Below are positions 33,780 to 45,893 of a stretch of DNA of 64,000 nt, piece after piece. A program made the position numbers and the translations under genes. The stretch's first letter is position 1. Every line of letters begins with the position of its first letter. The DNA is from Xylona heveae TC161 (taxonomy: Eukaryota > Ascomycota > Xylonomycetes > Xylonales > Xylonaceae): the NCBI RefSeq assembly GCF_001619985.1, contig NW_017264196.1:2294001-2358000 (forward strand), given 5' to 3'. Below the pieces are notes generated by a model. That model saw nothing but the letters and a program-made list of their open reading frames with translations, was not told the origin of the DNA and made no database searches.

Positions 33780-35212
33780 AAAAGTGTACGTCCCTTCCTC
33801 CTAGTATGCATTTGTCAATGCTAACTCCCGTTCATTAGTTTGCTCAGCTTTGGTGTTCACGGTTTTGGGAAAGGCTCTCATATACCGAGTATATCTGCTT
33901 CTACTGCAATCTTGTTACTTTTCTCACGGATTAAACGTGTTCTCGTATTGGCTCTTGGAACTTTATGCCGGCGCACCTCAGCTAGAAGGCCTCAAATTTT
34001 GTTCTAATTGTTATGTCACTTGGCGTTAGCTTAGAGAAAAGGGAAAAATGGTCAACAAATGTCATCCACTTACTACTGATTATCAACTCGAATACTACTC
34101 ACACAATTCCTTTCTTCGCACGCATGTAATTGTTGCTAAATTGCTAGAGTAGATTGGGGGTGCTGAGCAGGACAGCAAAAAGGGGAAGACCAACCACTTT
34201 TTACTTTCCATGTGGAGAGATACGTAGTAAATGGAGAGGTGAGAAGGGAACAAAGTCGGATGATTTGAGTGTATCGCTGAAAAGGTAGGTACCCGGCGAA
34301 TGTCGTTCTCGTGAGACACAGAGGGTCAGTGCTTTAGAGTACTAGAAGCCTCAATGAGGCTAGCCGTTTTCTGACTTCATACGTCTCAAAAAGTGCGCTC
34401 AGAACGATTCAGGCTATTAATTTCGGAGCTTGTTCAGGTAATAATCTTGTACTGACTTGGGCTCGTTTGTGTGGGGTTTGGAAAAAGCTCTATACTGAGA
34501 CGGCCTTTCAACTTGTCTCAAGTGCAGTACGTATAGGTACCGAACCTCAAACATGAAGCAGATGGAGCGAATGAAGCAAAAGCATGCTTCAGAAGAAACA
34601 AGCAGGTTAATGCGCGGTTATGACGAGATACCACAATCATCCACAAGAGACTTATTAACGCATTCATATCTCCACCTGCTCTATTACGAGTCTTAGCTTC
34701 CGAAGCATCAATCCTGTCCGAGGGCCAGAGGGCTTAACCCAGATATGGAAGAGAGCTGAGTCCGAAGAATGCTAATGTATAATATGCAGCCCTATTCCTT
34801 AAAAAGCGCAAGTGAGATTGATCAGATTTAGTCAACTTAAGCCATGAAGCAAACAATAAAGTCAAAGACAACAGAAGAAATATGGGTCACGTGATATCGC
34901 GTCCGATTCCGACGCGTCACGGAGGTGGCGTGGATGATTAATGGTCCAATGCAAGTTCCGACGGAATTGTGTCATTTAAACTTGTGCTTATTCTTTTACT
35001 TACATCATGCAGAGAACGCACATCGACCATTTAATTAATTTACGATACAGTTCGACGCTTTGACAGAAGAGCCATCCCTTCATCGGCCCCAATATACTCC
35101 GACACTTCGAATTATAATGCATGACGTAGTACTGTCAACGTAGCCCCATCATCCCCACTCCTCAACTCGAATCATATATATTTCTTTTGTTCGCTCACAT
35201 CGCTCAATTGTA
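33780..35212. other. Intergenic region upstream of the short-chain dehydrogenase
   Basis: 1.43 kb with no supported gene. An A/T-rich promoter with a TATATATTT element near 35177-35185 precedes the dehydrogenase ATG. Confidence 0.45.
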
Positions 35213-36427
35213 ATGCTTCGTCTTTTTGCCAGATCTTCAAAATCACTTCGAGTGTCAAGACGTTTCCCTGATCAAGCAACTACTATTCTGCCGATTGCGC
35301 GCACAATGGCCACTGGAAAGAGTGAGAATGCTGACCTCAAGGCATCGAAGCTATTCGATGTATCTGATCTCACCGCTCTTGTTACTGGCGGAGGCACTGG
35401 TATTGGCCTTATGATTACACAGGCTCTGGTGTCGAATGGGGCAAAAGTTTACATTACTGGACGACGAGAAGAGGTGCTGCAAAGTGTAGTGGAACAGTAT
35501 AACACTGGACCTGGCAAAATCTTGCCGTATGCTGCCGGAACAAGTTCCTGATCAAGCGAGTCGCTAATCTGATATGTCAGACTTCCAGGTGACGTTTCGC
35601 AGAAGGCTGATATCCTACGCCTTGCTCAAGAGCTGTCTGAGAAAGAGCCAAATGGGATTCAGCTGCTGGTCAACAATGCTGGAATTGCTCGTGAAGATGC
35701 CACCTCCTATTCTAAACAGGGAACTCCCGACTTTAGTTCTGCTCAGTCAATTTCGGAGCATCTTTTAAAAAGCGACCCGGATCAATGGCTGAACACTTTT
35801 CAGACCAATACCACTGCCCTGTATTTCACCTCGGCGGCTTTTCTTCCTCTTCTCGAAAAGGGAAACAAAGTGCTTCCGGGATATAGTTCGAGCATTATTA
35901 ATGTTTCAAGTATTTCTGGTTTGATGAAAGGCAGCAGCTCAGGCCAATTTGCGTACGCTTCTTCCAAAGCCGGTATGTGAAATTCCCTTGCAAAAACAAA
36001 GGTCCAGCTTTATCTAATATATACATCTCTTCAGCCGTAATTACCCTCTCAAGAATGCTTGCAACCACTTTTAAAGATGTAAAAGTCCGCGTGAATATCA
36101 TTGCCCCAGGGCTTTTCCCTAGCGAAATGACCGCAGCCGCCTCTGGACCTGATCAAAAGTCTATCTTGAACGTGGACGTATCAAATCCTGCAGGTATGAA
36201 GATGAGAACGAAACTGTCAATCTCTTCGATTCATGCCTGATTAGTGGAGTATAGGGCGCACTGGCAATGATTCGGACATGGCTGCTTGCATCCTATATCT
36301 TGTGGGCCCTGGTGGCGCCTTCTTGAACAACCAGATCATCCACCCCGAGGGCGGTAAGCAACAACTAGCTTCTTTGCTTTCTGAGCGCAGTCTCTAATTA
36401 GGAACAGGACATCTTTTGGTGCACTGA
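35213..36427 (+). CDS. Short-chain dehydrogenase/reductase (SDR), five exons
   Basis: NAD(P)-dependent oxidoreductase of the classical SDR fold. Exons 35213-35526, 35581-35972, 36035-36193, 36255-36353 and 36402-36427 give 329 aa. The last exon codes only about eight residues (TGHLLVH). Visible motifs: nucleotide-binding TGGGTGIG about residue 58, NNAG, the catalytic Ser in INVSSISG, and YASSK about residue 230 split by an intron. The first 30 residues are rich in Arg and Ser without acids, which would suit a mitochondrial presequence; an in-frame ATG (MATGKSENAD) could start a cytosolic form. Such SDRs are common and their substrate cannot be read from sequence. It has no close link to the metabolite cluster. 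Confidence 0.9.
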
Positions 36428-36791
36428 TCGACAATCTTACCACATTTGACAAAATTCTCACGACCTTTATCTCCTCTTTTCTTCTGGTCCAGGACAATGC
36501 GCTTTGTCTCACTTTTCTTTCAAAGGCCTTTTTCTATGCGTTGCTGTTTGTTCCCGCAATGAGGAAGTTTCATTGTTTGCCAGATATAATTTGTGGCTGA
36601 TGGCGAGGAACAATGAATGCATGTTATTGTCTCCATTTTCTTTATTTGCCGCCAAACTTATATTCGTGCCAATGCTCAGTTTTCTGTGAATTCTGAATTT
36701 CTAATACCTGCACAATCAGCCTCAATTACAGACACATCAATTGCGCGACATAGTTGTCGAAAACCCCACTGTCCTCTTTCAGAGATCCCAG

Positions 36792-37430
36792 ATGTATTCT
36801 CATCGCGCCCCTTTCTTACACCAGCACGAGAGGCCAAAGTTCCGGTATGCGTACATGAGAAATGGAGAGGCAGCGAGATTTACTGGTCAAGCACACAGAT
36901 GGCGTCGTCCTGAAGATTTTGCACCAGCACAGCTTCGGAAAATTGTAAAGCACAAGTATCACAAAGAGCTAGCTACCTTTTCTCGTCCGTTGAAGAAGGT
37001 TCGATTTGCTAAAAACTTCAAAGTTGAACACAGTTTCGAAAACTACCAGCTTGCCATTGGCTGTCCCGCACCTGGCGCATTCGTTGACTGGTCTGCTTGC
37101 GGCGAGGAGAAGGAGAATGCGGTATTGGTTCAGGTATACCACAATCTCGTCAAGGTGCTAAAGCGATTTAATCCAAGGATACTGTTAGAAGACCATTTCA
37201 CTCAGAAAGCAACCTACTTCAGATACGCCGGCGTTTCCATGTTCGCTCTTCTCATGTTCCTTGAAGGAAGCTTGGCACTCGTAGAATGGTTTGTATTGCT
37301 CTTGAGAGGGACAAATGTCGTATATGTCTTGGTACCAGATGTCAAAGGATACTGTAAGTACTCTTCTTTTGTGTAGATTATGTTTTGCCATCATGTTACT
37401 AATTTACTGTTAGCTGTGGGTTCAAACTAG
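36792..37430 (+). CDS. Hypothetical small protein with one long hydrophobic segment
   Basis: Not recognised. Proposed exons 36792-37353 and 37414-37430 give 192 aa. The intron has a GTAAGT donor, CTAAT branch site and TTAG acceptor, and the protein ends SVGSN. The N-terminal two thirds are basic and aromatic (MYSHRAPFLHQHERPKFRYAY, KKVRFAKNFKVEH). A hydrophobic stretch around residues 135-175 (SMFALLMFLEGSLALVEW, then FVLLL and VVYVLV) could be one or two membrane segments or a buried core. The frame stays open 51 nt upstream of the chosen ATG to a possible acceptor (TTACAG at 36727-36732), so an upstream exon may exist. Function unknown. Confidence 0.5.
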
Positions 37431-37689
37431 AGCGTTGCTCTTGTGCATATTAGGTCTATTTTTATTTTTGCCAGACAAAATAATTAATATTATTCCGCAT
37501 AAATATAATGAAAAAATATCACAGCATCGATAATTTAAATACATTTCTGAAACCTTCATATATTTTGCTAAAATGTTTCATTTATTGCATTTATATATAT
37601 TAATTATGATTTTCCCCCTATAATAAAAACGATGTATAGTCTATGAATTGCATTGTTCATGAAGCCGAGGGGAAAAAAAGAGGGAGGGG

Positions 37690-37714
37690 AAAAAAAAAAA
37701 AAAAAAAAAAAAAA
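37690..37714 (+). repeat. Poly(dA) tract, 25 nt
   Basis: Uninterrupted run of 25 A after a G-rich stretch, followed by TTTGG. No flanking duplication or retroposed gene is visible beside it, so it looks like a simple homopolymer. Confidence 0.9.
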
Positions 37715-37931
37715 TTTGGCACAGCCTTCAGGTCTCTTTGCGCGAATATATTATCATTTCCCGATTAAAAAAAAGGGTCCGAAATCTTTAAGGTACTCTG
37801 TATTATGGACATGAAGATTTCTTTGTGTTGAGCCCTTCTTTATCTCTGTGTACAGCAAATAGGGTTACGATGCACTACTACGTAAGCTCAGCTAGTTCGG
37901 AGGAGAAAACCTGGAGCCGAAAGGAAGGGAC

Positions 37932-37943
37932 CGGAGTACTCCG
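37932..37943. repeat. Perfect 12-bp palindrome CGGAGTACTCCG
   Basis: Self-complementary 12-mer in the A/T-rich gap. Partial versions (CGGAGTAC) also occur near 32045 and 18369. CGG half-sites make it a possible regulator target, but this is a pattern match only. Confidence 0.5.
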
Positions 37944-38621
37944 TAGACAGAAAGACGAACGTCTTTTGCCAAGAATAACTCGGGCGGTCATAGGCCCGAA
38001 CCAGGAAACTTTCCCCAAGCGCTCGCTGACGACGTGGCGTTTGGCAATACTTGTATAGTAACAAGGGCGTTGTGTGCGTCCATCGGGACTTGTGTTAAGC
38101 CTTGCACAATCATGCCTAATTCTTTTTGTGCGAATACAATCATGTTAAATGACTTTTAATGTTTGAAGCAGAATAGTAAAAGTGGCTGAGTTGTGGGTGA
38201 ATTGAGGCTTTGCACTTACGAATTGGTCACCGGTGACCGCGTGGCTGTGTGGCTGAGGAAGTTCCCCCCGGTGACTCTACAGCGAACAGAGTGTGAGAAT
38301 CTCAGCTGAGCAAGTTCCTTTTCCTTTTCTCCCTCTGCATTTGTTCGCCAAGTCTCGCCAAGCCACCCTGAAAATAGTACTGTACTGTCCCGACGCCCCC
38401 CCCCCAATTTCTCACTTATCTGGCCCATCTCGCTGCTTTGCCAAGATTCACTTTTCCCCTTCGTCACCATTCAGATTTCTTGACCGACACTATCCAACCT
38501 CACCTAACTTTCTCAACGCCAAACTTCCGTCAACGCCTTCATCCCGCCCTGTGGCTTGATCGTTCTTTGAGTTCACTTTCTCCTTGTATCTCATCGCTTT
38601 ACAACTTTATCGTCAGACATC

Positions 38622-39250
38622 ATGTCCAGCCAGCAGTACTACGCGCCCCAGGCTCCTCCCCAGAGGTTTGTCCCCTTTTCCCCGACCGTGTCCCAGCTTC
38701 AACCCCTTCCAACAGCCTCTCGATTGATGCTATGACGATGCGACCAATTTCCGATAGTTGTTTTTCATGAAGCTAACAGCATGACCTTTATAGCTACGGT
38801 GGTTACCAGCAGCCTTATGGCGGCCAGCCTTACCCTCAGGGTCCTCCTCCGGTACGTTTTACGTCGTCGCTCTATTCCTGTCGTCATCTGTCGCCCTTAC
38901 TTATCCTGCCATTACCTTCATGGTCTATTTACAACTGCACCATCATTCCTCTGAAACGTTGCCTTTGTTTACCTTGCAAAGATGAGCTCAAGCTAATGTG
39001 GTTCTATTGTAGATGCAATACCAGTACCAACAGGGCCCTCCCCCACCCCAGCAGCGTGAGCGCAAGGACCGTGGCTGCCTTGGTACCTGGTGAGTAATTC
39101 GCATGAACATCCGTCTCCCTGCTCTGGTGTGATACACTGTACTGACTTATGAAATTACACAGTCTTGCCATGCTTTGCTGCTGCTTCGTCTGCGAGGAAG
39201 GATGCGAATGCTGTGCCGACTGCTGCGAATGTGCCGAGGACTGCTGTTAA
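38622..39250 (+). CDS. CYSTM-type Cys-rich tail-anchored small protein
   Basis: Exons 38622-38665, 38794-38851, 39013-39089 and 39163-39250 give 88 aa. The N-terminal half is Gln/Tyr/Pro/Gly-rich (YGGYQQPYGGQPYPQGPPP). After a charged hinge (RERKDRG) comes the Cys-rich end, CLGTCLAMLCCCFVCEEGC then ECCADCCECAEDCC, with 14 Cys in about 35 residues. This is the CYSTM architecture: a Pro/Gln-rich head and a short Cys-rich membrane-inserted tail, known from stress and metal-tolerance proteins of fungi and plants. All four splice junctions keep frame, and the long T-rich leader is typical of a well-expressed gene. A role in membrane-associated stress or metal response is inferred from the family. 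Confidence 0.85.
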
Positions 39251-40024
39251 AGAAGACGATGACCTTTCACTGAATACCCCGTACATGTCAAATTCGAATT
39301 GAGATGGCGGGTAAAACGATACCAACAAACGGCGTTTTGAAGCAGTGGAAAACATCCAAAGGTGCTAAGTTCGCAGCAGGCTGCATGACGAAATGACTCC
39401 GCCAACCCTGTACATGATTTCCACCTCGAGAGCCTCACCGTCATTAGGATGGTGACAGTGTGTAGCCGCTGCGCGGCTTTGACCTTTTTTTTTTTTGCCC
39501 TTCCTCCAGCAGACTCGTGACAAATCGGCACTTCTTTCCCTTTTTTTTTTTTTGTAACCTTTGCGACGGTCCTATCATACACTTGTCGTCTGTCCTTTTT
39601 GCGGTTGAATTCGGACCCTAGATATCTGGTATCCTCTATTATTCATTTCGTTGTCATCTGACTAGGAATGCTATTTCATTGCCATTTACGCGTGAATTGA
39701 GATGAGAATTGCAAATCGTAAAGAGTGAAAAGGTATTATTCGTAAATAGTCTAACAGTGTAGCTCCCTTGACCCCATGCTTTGTGCCCTTTGTTCTACGA
39801 ACCCAATGCAATTCGTCCCAGTCTGACCCGTTGACCCCAGCGCTATGCAAAGAAACTATGCTGAAAGAGACAAAGAAAAAAAGAAAACAATGAGAGAAAA
39901 GCTGTAAAAGAAGACGTATTTTTCGACAAGACGCGCATAATCGTAATAATGACCGAAATCGCAAAACAACCGACATCCCATGTAATCATCACTATAAACA
40001 CAACATGATCATACCACAGTCCAC
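39251..40024. other. Intergenic region between convergent genes
   Basis: 774 bp of 3' flank between the CYSTM gene (plus) and the coiled-coil gene (minus). Two poly(dT) runs of about 13-15 nt lie at about 39484-39496 and 39540-39554. No supported gene. Confidence 0.6.
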
Positions 40025-43000
40025 TCAAGCTTTGATACTGCCAGAAGACAACTTACCCCGCTTCAACGACCCCGATGATCTGGCAGCCACGCGCGATTCG
40101 TTCAACGGACTAGGCTGGTTGAAGGTATCATTGTCAATCTCGTCCTTTGCCGGAAACAAGGGCGACGGCGGGGTCACGGAGCGGCGCGAGTTGCTGCCAA
40201 ACGAACACTGTCTGGCAACCATCGTCTCGTGGAGTTCTGCCAGTCGCTCAATCACGGGCGGTGCATCTGAATACAGCGCAATCCCATCCGAGTATCTGCA
40301 GCCATTATCGTGCTTTTCTGCCTCTGTGCGGAACCCTTCGTGCATGGGCTCGCGGCTGATGATGGGAAAGAGGCGCAAGAGGACTTTGCGAGGAGGCTGG
40401 TCTGGCGCGGCTCCTGGTTGATGGCTGGTGGCAGCAGTAGCAGCAGTAGCAGCGGTGGCAGCACCAGGAGCAGGAGGAGTGGCCTGGTCTGAGTAATCTG
40501 CCGGCAGCCAGTCCTCGTCATTTTCATCTTCGTCCTCTGCGGCGGGCATGCGCGCTGTAATCATCTCGCGTTCTAGTCGTGCAAGTCGCCATGTCTCGGC
40601 GGCAAGCTTGACGATGCTACGCACTGCGCCGTAGAGGGGTTCCATTTGTTTCGGATCAGCAAAGGGCCTGATTGCGGCTACTATTTCGTCCACGACGGCG
40701 CCGGCGGCAGCGTTGACAGTCTTTTTCGCACTAGATGCAGTGTAGGCAGCGTAGAGCGTGTGCTGGCGCCAGATGGCTTCTTTTCTGGTCGACTTGTGAC
40801 GGAGTTCATTGGACATGGCCTGGAAAAGGGAGTCGGCCTTGTCGTAGCGGCGACCGAGCGAGAACAAGAAGGGCGAAAAAACACGGTAACAGAGAATATT
40901 AGAGACTGTATGCTGAATATATGCCGCTCGTAACTGGCGTGAGGAATGAGTGTTTGCCAGAAATGATGGCATTGCCGGTGGGACTTCGCGCAAAACGTCT
41001 TCCGAAGGCGCAATTGGAAGATTCAGAAAGTGCTCATCCCCGAGTTCCTTGATTTGTTTGAACAGTTGGCCGAAGGCGTCAAGGCTAATTCGAGTGACCC
41101 TGAAGTTAGTCAAAAAGATTGCACGTTGAATCAAAAAGCCACGAAGATCTCAAAAACGAGTGTAGAGGAAGGGAAAAGTATTAAAAAAAAAGGAAATGGA
41201 AAGATGATATTTACATACAGTGAACGTGCAAGGACGCAATGTCAGATCTACTTACTAGTATTTATCTCCTTTACTTTTCAGATCAATTACTTCTCCAAAG
41301 GCTTCCACCATCTTCTGCAATTTTCCCTTCTCCGATCCCAAGACATCAGCCACCGCTTTGAGTTCCCCGACCATTCGCTCATGTCTGGATTTATCGTCAT
41401 CCCAGCCTTTTTGCAAAACTTCTCTTGCCTTCTTATGTGCACCTATATCTTCATCGCTCTTCCTCAAGAGCTCGTTTTTCTCCTGCTCCCATGCCTTCTG
41501 TAGATCTTCCACTTCCCGCTTTTGTTCCTCGATGAGCCGGTCCCGCTCGTCTTGCCAACCCTTTGCCATCGCTGCCTTTTCCGTCTCCCAGGTCTCCTTC
41601 GCTTCAGTTTCTCGGCTTGCAGCCGTTCCGAGGTCACCTTTTAAGGCGGCGAGATCTTTATTGACAATTTCGAGCTGATCCTCTAGGTCCTTCTGCGCAG
41701 CCTTCGAGCTCTCTTCAAGCTCGCATCGTTTTGTGTCAAACTCGGCTTGCAGTTTCTCCTTTTCCTTTGTAAATTGGTCCTGGAGCTCGTCCTCCCTAGC
41801 CTTGAAAGCCAGATCCTGATCTTTCATCCGAGCCTCAAATGTTTCTTCCAACGAAGCTTTTTCGGATGCGAACTCATTTTCGGACGTTTGCTTCCGTTCG
41901 TCAAATTCTTGCTGAAGCCTTTCCTTTTCATCAGACGCCTGCTTCTCCAATTGTCCTTTCTCTTCTTCCAATCTAGCTCTTGCCTCTTCTAGCTGTATTC
42001 GAGAAGCTTCCGTTGCAGCCAAGTGTTCTGATAACTCCTTTTGTTTCTCCTCGAGATTCCCAATTTCCAGACGCAATTTATTACTCTCCACAGAGTGCTT
42101 GTGATTGGCGTCAACAAGCTGCCTTGCCAAGGCTTCGATATAGCTCTCTTTCTGTTTCAATATCTCCAGTTTTTGCACCTCATTCTGTCGAATAAACTCT
42201 TCCCGTACACCCAACTGACCGGCAGTATCCCTGTATCGCTCGGCAAGCAGTTGAAGATCTGGAATGGCACTTTGTATGCGGCGAAGGAAATCGCCGATAT
42301 TCTCTTCTGCAGAAGGTTGATTATTTGCATCTGGGGAGGAAGATTGCCAAGATGATCCATATCCATTTGGCTTCTCGCCAGGTACGCTATTTCTGGAGCT
42401 CGTAGATCCGTTGCGTTGCAAAGAAGGCTGGCGTGCTAGCGGAACCGGATAGCTGCTAGGTACTTGCGGAGCATAGCCATGAAAAGCGGGCGGGTAAGGC
42501 TGAGTTGCCGGGGAGGCAAATGGAGGCCCCGGCTGATAGCCAGCTGCTTGTGCCATTGGATAGAAAGCGGCACTTGCGGGTGCTTGGCTCGAGTACGGAT
42601 AATGTGATGGGTAATATCCGTATACGGGGGGGGATGTAGGGTGAGGGTCAGTGTTCAGTTGCTGGTGGGACACGGAAGGAGACTGCTGTTGGGATGAGTA
42701 GGGTGGCGAGAATGCGCTATTTGTGAGGCTATGCTGGAGTGATGAAACGTTTGGTATAGGCGGTGACGGTGCTGGCGCGAGATCGATGTCCCTGGAGCGC
42801 GGCGAATTTAGATAGTTGTGCTCGAGGGGCGGACTATCGATAGCAGCCTCTAGTGTACTCTCGGTTGGAATCGGGGTCGGCGGTTTATTCTCCCGTTCTC
42901 CTTGTGATTCTTGAATCTGACTGCCAGTGTCCTCGCGAGGGGTGTCCTTCTGACTAGTCTGATCCTGTTTGATATCCAATAGAGAAGCTTGATGTTCGAG

Positions 43001-43336
43001 AGGCGGCACAGACGGCTCTCCCGGGGTGTCAGTATCTTCTTCGACGTAGGCCTGATAGGCTTGCCGCTTGGAAGAAGAGGTGTCTTCGCCAGAACCGATG
43101 ACGATCGGATGGTTTGACTCTGGTACAACTCCCGTTGCTGCCTCAGAAAACAGGGATGACGGAGAGCCTGGGTTTGAGCCTGGAAGAGGGGGAAGTAAAT
43201 CCAAACCGCTATCGTCGAGCGACTTTGGAACCGCTGCCTTGGAAGGAGTCTGAGGCGGGGTGGGCTCGTTGCTTCGCAAAAGACCTTTGTTTCCTTTGCC
43301 ACCGTTGCGCTGATTCCCTTTGCTTTTAGGACCCAT
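40025..43336 (-). CDS. Long coiled-coil protein, function unknown
   Basis: Exons 43336-41256 and 41084-40025 give 1046 aa. The N-terminal 350 residues are Pro/Ser/Gln-rich and disordered (starting MGPKSKGNQRNGGKGNKG). Residues about 350-690 form a near-continuous Glu/Lys/Gln-rich coiled coil. The second exon codes an alpha-helical, Arg-rich domain followed by an acidic patch (EDEDENDEDW) and a low-complexity Ala/Thr tail. The intron has a GTAAGT donor. Its first AG lies only about 6 nt from the GACTAAC branch site, and the next AG (41085-41086) keeps frame, so I use the second. A further strong donor (GTAAGT at 40056) near the end suggests the extreme C-terminus may be spliced differently. 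I do not recognise the family. A scaffold or trafficking role is a guess from the shape. Confidence 0.78.
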
Positions 43337-45893
43337 GCCGGGCGGTGATCATATATATTATTTTCGTTGGGGGTTGGAGAAGGTTTATCATTGCTTTCTG
43401 CTTCAGACCGTGATGCCAAATTGAAGATGAACAAGCTTGCGTGGCAGCAATGAGGACCCTCAAGAAATTAAGTACCGTCATGCCAATCGCATGTAATGCA
43501 TGCCGCTCTGTAATTGGATGAGAACGTGATAAGGACAACAAGTGCAAGCTGTGACAACGAGGAGAAGCATCGGGAGAAACATACGAGGCACATGTGCTGT
43601 AGCGAATCAGGCGCGGTCATATTTGAGAAACGATGAGGATTCGTCAAGAGACTGTTCGTCCTGAGTCCAAATCAAGCGCCCAAAGACAATTGGCACCAGA
43701 AAACTCAATTCTTTCGCAGAATAGGGCGAAACTGTGACGTGGTAGAGCGTTAGGCTCCGGATATGCGGCCACGATGATGCTACACTCGGCGCTGATGGCC
43801 GGTGCTTGGCTTGTCATTCCGTATACATTTTTATTTTGCTGCCAGACTGCTACCCATTTCTGTCTAGTGCATGAGCATCCTGGTTCAATTGAAGTGGGAA
43901 GGCGAAAGAAAGCACGAGCTTGGCGATTCCAACAGCACGCTATCAGAGAGCTATTTGGGAATCATGGTGGACTGGGTATGCAGCGGACTCCTTCTGTTGG
44001 AAGCGATTGAGTTTTTGGGCAGCATTGTCGTATTCCAAAAGCTGATTGGTCCCAGTGTTCTTTATACGCCACGTTTCGTGCGTCCATTTTGACACGGATT
44101 AAGGGGGGAGGATGATAGATTTGCATGGATTGAACGGACCAGCGGGACCTCTGATGAGTTGTCAACTGCTTGCTCGTCACCTGTCCACTAAAACATGGGG
44201 GAATATGTACCAGAGAAAAAAATGAGGCCCTACAACCTGTCGACTTCCTTTCTTCCATATGACTGATTCGCTTGCTCCGAACAAATCATCAACATCTATC
44301 GAGGGGCAAAGTGGAATCTAGCCCGTAGGCTGGGCGTCGTCGGGGGATAGCATAGACAGCTCAACGCCAACACGTGCTCATGCCATACCTAGGGTATATC
44401 TTACCCTGAGATAGTCTACAGTACTGGACCTGTACGAGTCAATGATAAGTTCTTGGTAGTATCATAGTGCAAAGAATCACTTATGGAGACATGATGCCCA
44501 TCAACGCCCGTCCCCATGTCGATGTGCTGTCGCCAAGCTCCCCAAGTGTGCCGTTTACTAGTTAGGCCGAACAGGTTCTGGTTCTCAAAACGGCCCCCAC
44601 CGTCGCTTGATCTCCTGTTGCCCTTTGCTTCTTTGGATCGACGGCCCGGGACGAACGACTAAACTAAACCAACGCCGACCGATTCGCTTCGACGTCAACC
44701 AGGGACAATCCAATTATACTTACTCTCGTACTGAGCGGCGTTATGAACAAGGATATTGTCATCTCGATGGTATTCTCCACACGGTAGAGGTAGATAGTCG
44801 GTACAGCACAAGTATACTACAGCACCTTGCAGTATATTACAGCACGGCGCAGTACAGAGAGTTAAGTGAAGACGTCATTGAATTATAACTTGTACAAAAG
44901 GTAGGAGGTTCGTGAAATGGAGAGCGACAATTGATTAGAATGACTCCCGAATCAGACGAGCAGTCTGGGGATTGATCAAACCAGATCGATCTCGGACGTA
45001 TGAATCACGCCTTGCCTTGCCAAGATAGGTAGTACATTACATATCCCTTGGACGATCATTTCGGCTGCGTCGTGAATCCTCATTCGAGTACCTGCAGTGG
45101 ATACTTTGTATTCCAGAAAAGAACATACCGTCCATCTGCTATCATTCTCTCACAGACCATTTGAAGAGAGCGACTAACCGTCGAAGAGCATGCAAGTCAA
45201 TGTATCTTTACCTCGACCTTGGTCCAATTGGGATGGGGGCTTCTAACCAATAGACTGGACCCGACTGCGCCGTAAGGCGGTGAGTGTCTGAACAAAGGGA
45301 CAATGGCGGTTTCATTCCATGTTCTCCGTAGAGTAACTTAGCCAGTCATTGTAGCCAGGGCAGGCAACAGGATCCTCTTCTCATCACCTGTCCCCCGCCC
45401 ACACCCTCTCTCGCTCATTCGCTCACTCTCTTTTCCCCTTTTTATCATTGCCGTTCCCTTGCTTTGGTAAAACGGCTGCAAGACCAAATCCAACGACTCG
45501 AGTGCTCAAAATCATCGTGGATGAAGCGTCCCCTTCATCCTCCCATTCAACGGCGATATCTATTCTCGACCATCTCTTTTCCATGATTAAAGGTCCTTGA
45601 CTATCTCGTCTCAATTGATCGGGCAATTTCGAAAGTCCAAGGCGTAGTTTGGGCATGATTTCCATCATCATGACCTCCTTCCTGTCAGCGATAATCACCT
45701 AAATCGCAACGAGCTCGCAGAAGGCAGCTGTACAAAACTCTCAAGCCATTCTTGATGACGGAGCATGCGCATGCATTTGGTTTACCTTGACAATAAGATT
45801 ATATATTGAAAAAGACATAATCTGACCCAAACCTGGGGCCAACATCAATCCATAGCTTTATAAAAGACCAAGTCTGCTCGATAACCGGTGGAG
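43337..45893. other. Intergenic region, divergent promoters of coiled-coil and C2H2 genes
   Basis: 2.56 kb without a supported gene. At about 44800-44855 there is an imperfect direct repeat built on TACAGCAC (three copies, ACTACAGCAC / ATTACAGCAC type). A 91-codon minus-strand frame at 45698-45423 has no recognisable feature. Confidence 0.5.

Larger units (their letters stand above)
37431..38621. other. A/T-rich intergenic region with homopolymer tracts
   Basis: 1.19 kb without a supported gene. It is strongly A/T-rich at 37440-37650, has A25 at 37690-37714 and C10 at 38396-38405. The last 200 bases are the CT-rich promoter/leader of the CYSTM gene. Confidence 0.6.

Noticed and set aside
37690-37714. 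A25 tract as the tail of a retroposed element
   Set aside because: No body of a LINE, SINE or processed gene and no target duplication next to it.
45423-45698. 91-codon minus-strand frame upstream of a C2H2 gene
   Set aside because: Short, no domain; lies in the expected promoter region of the neighbouring gene.
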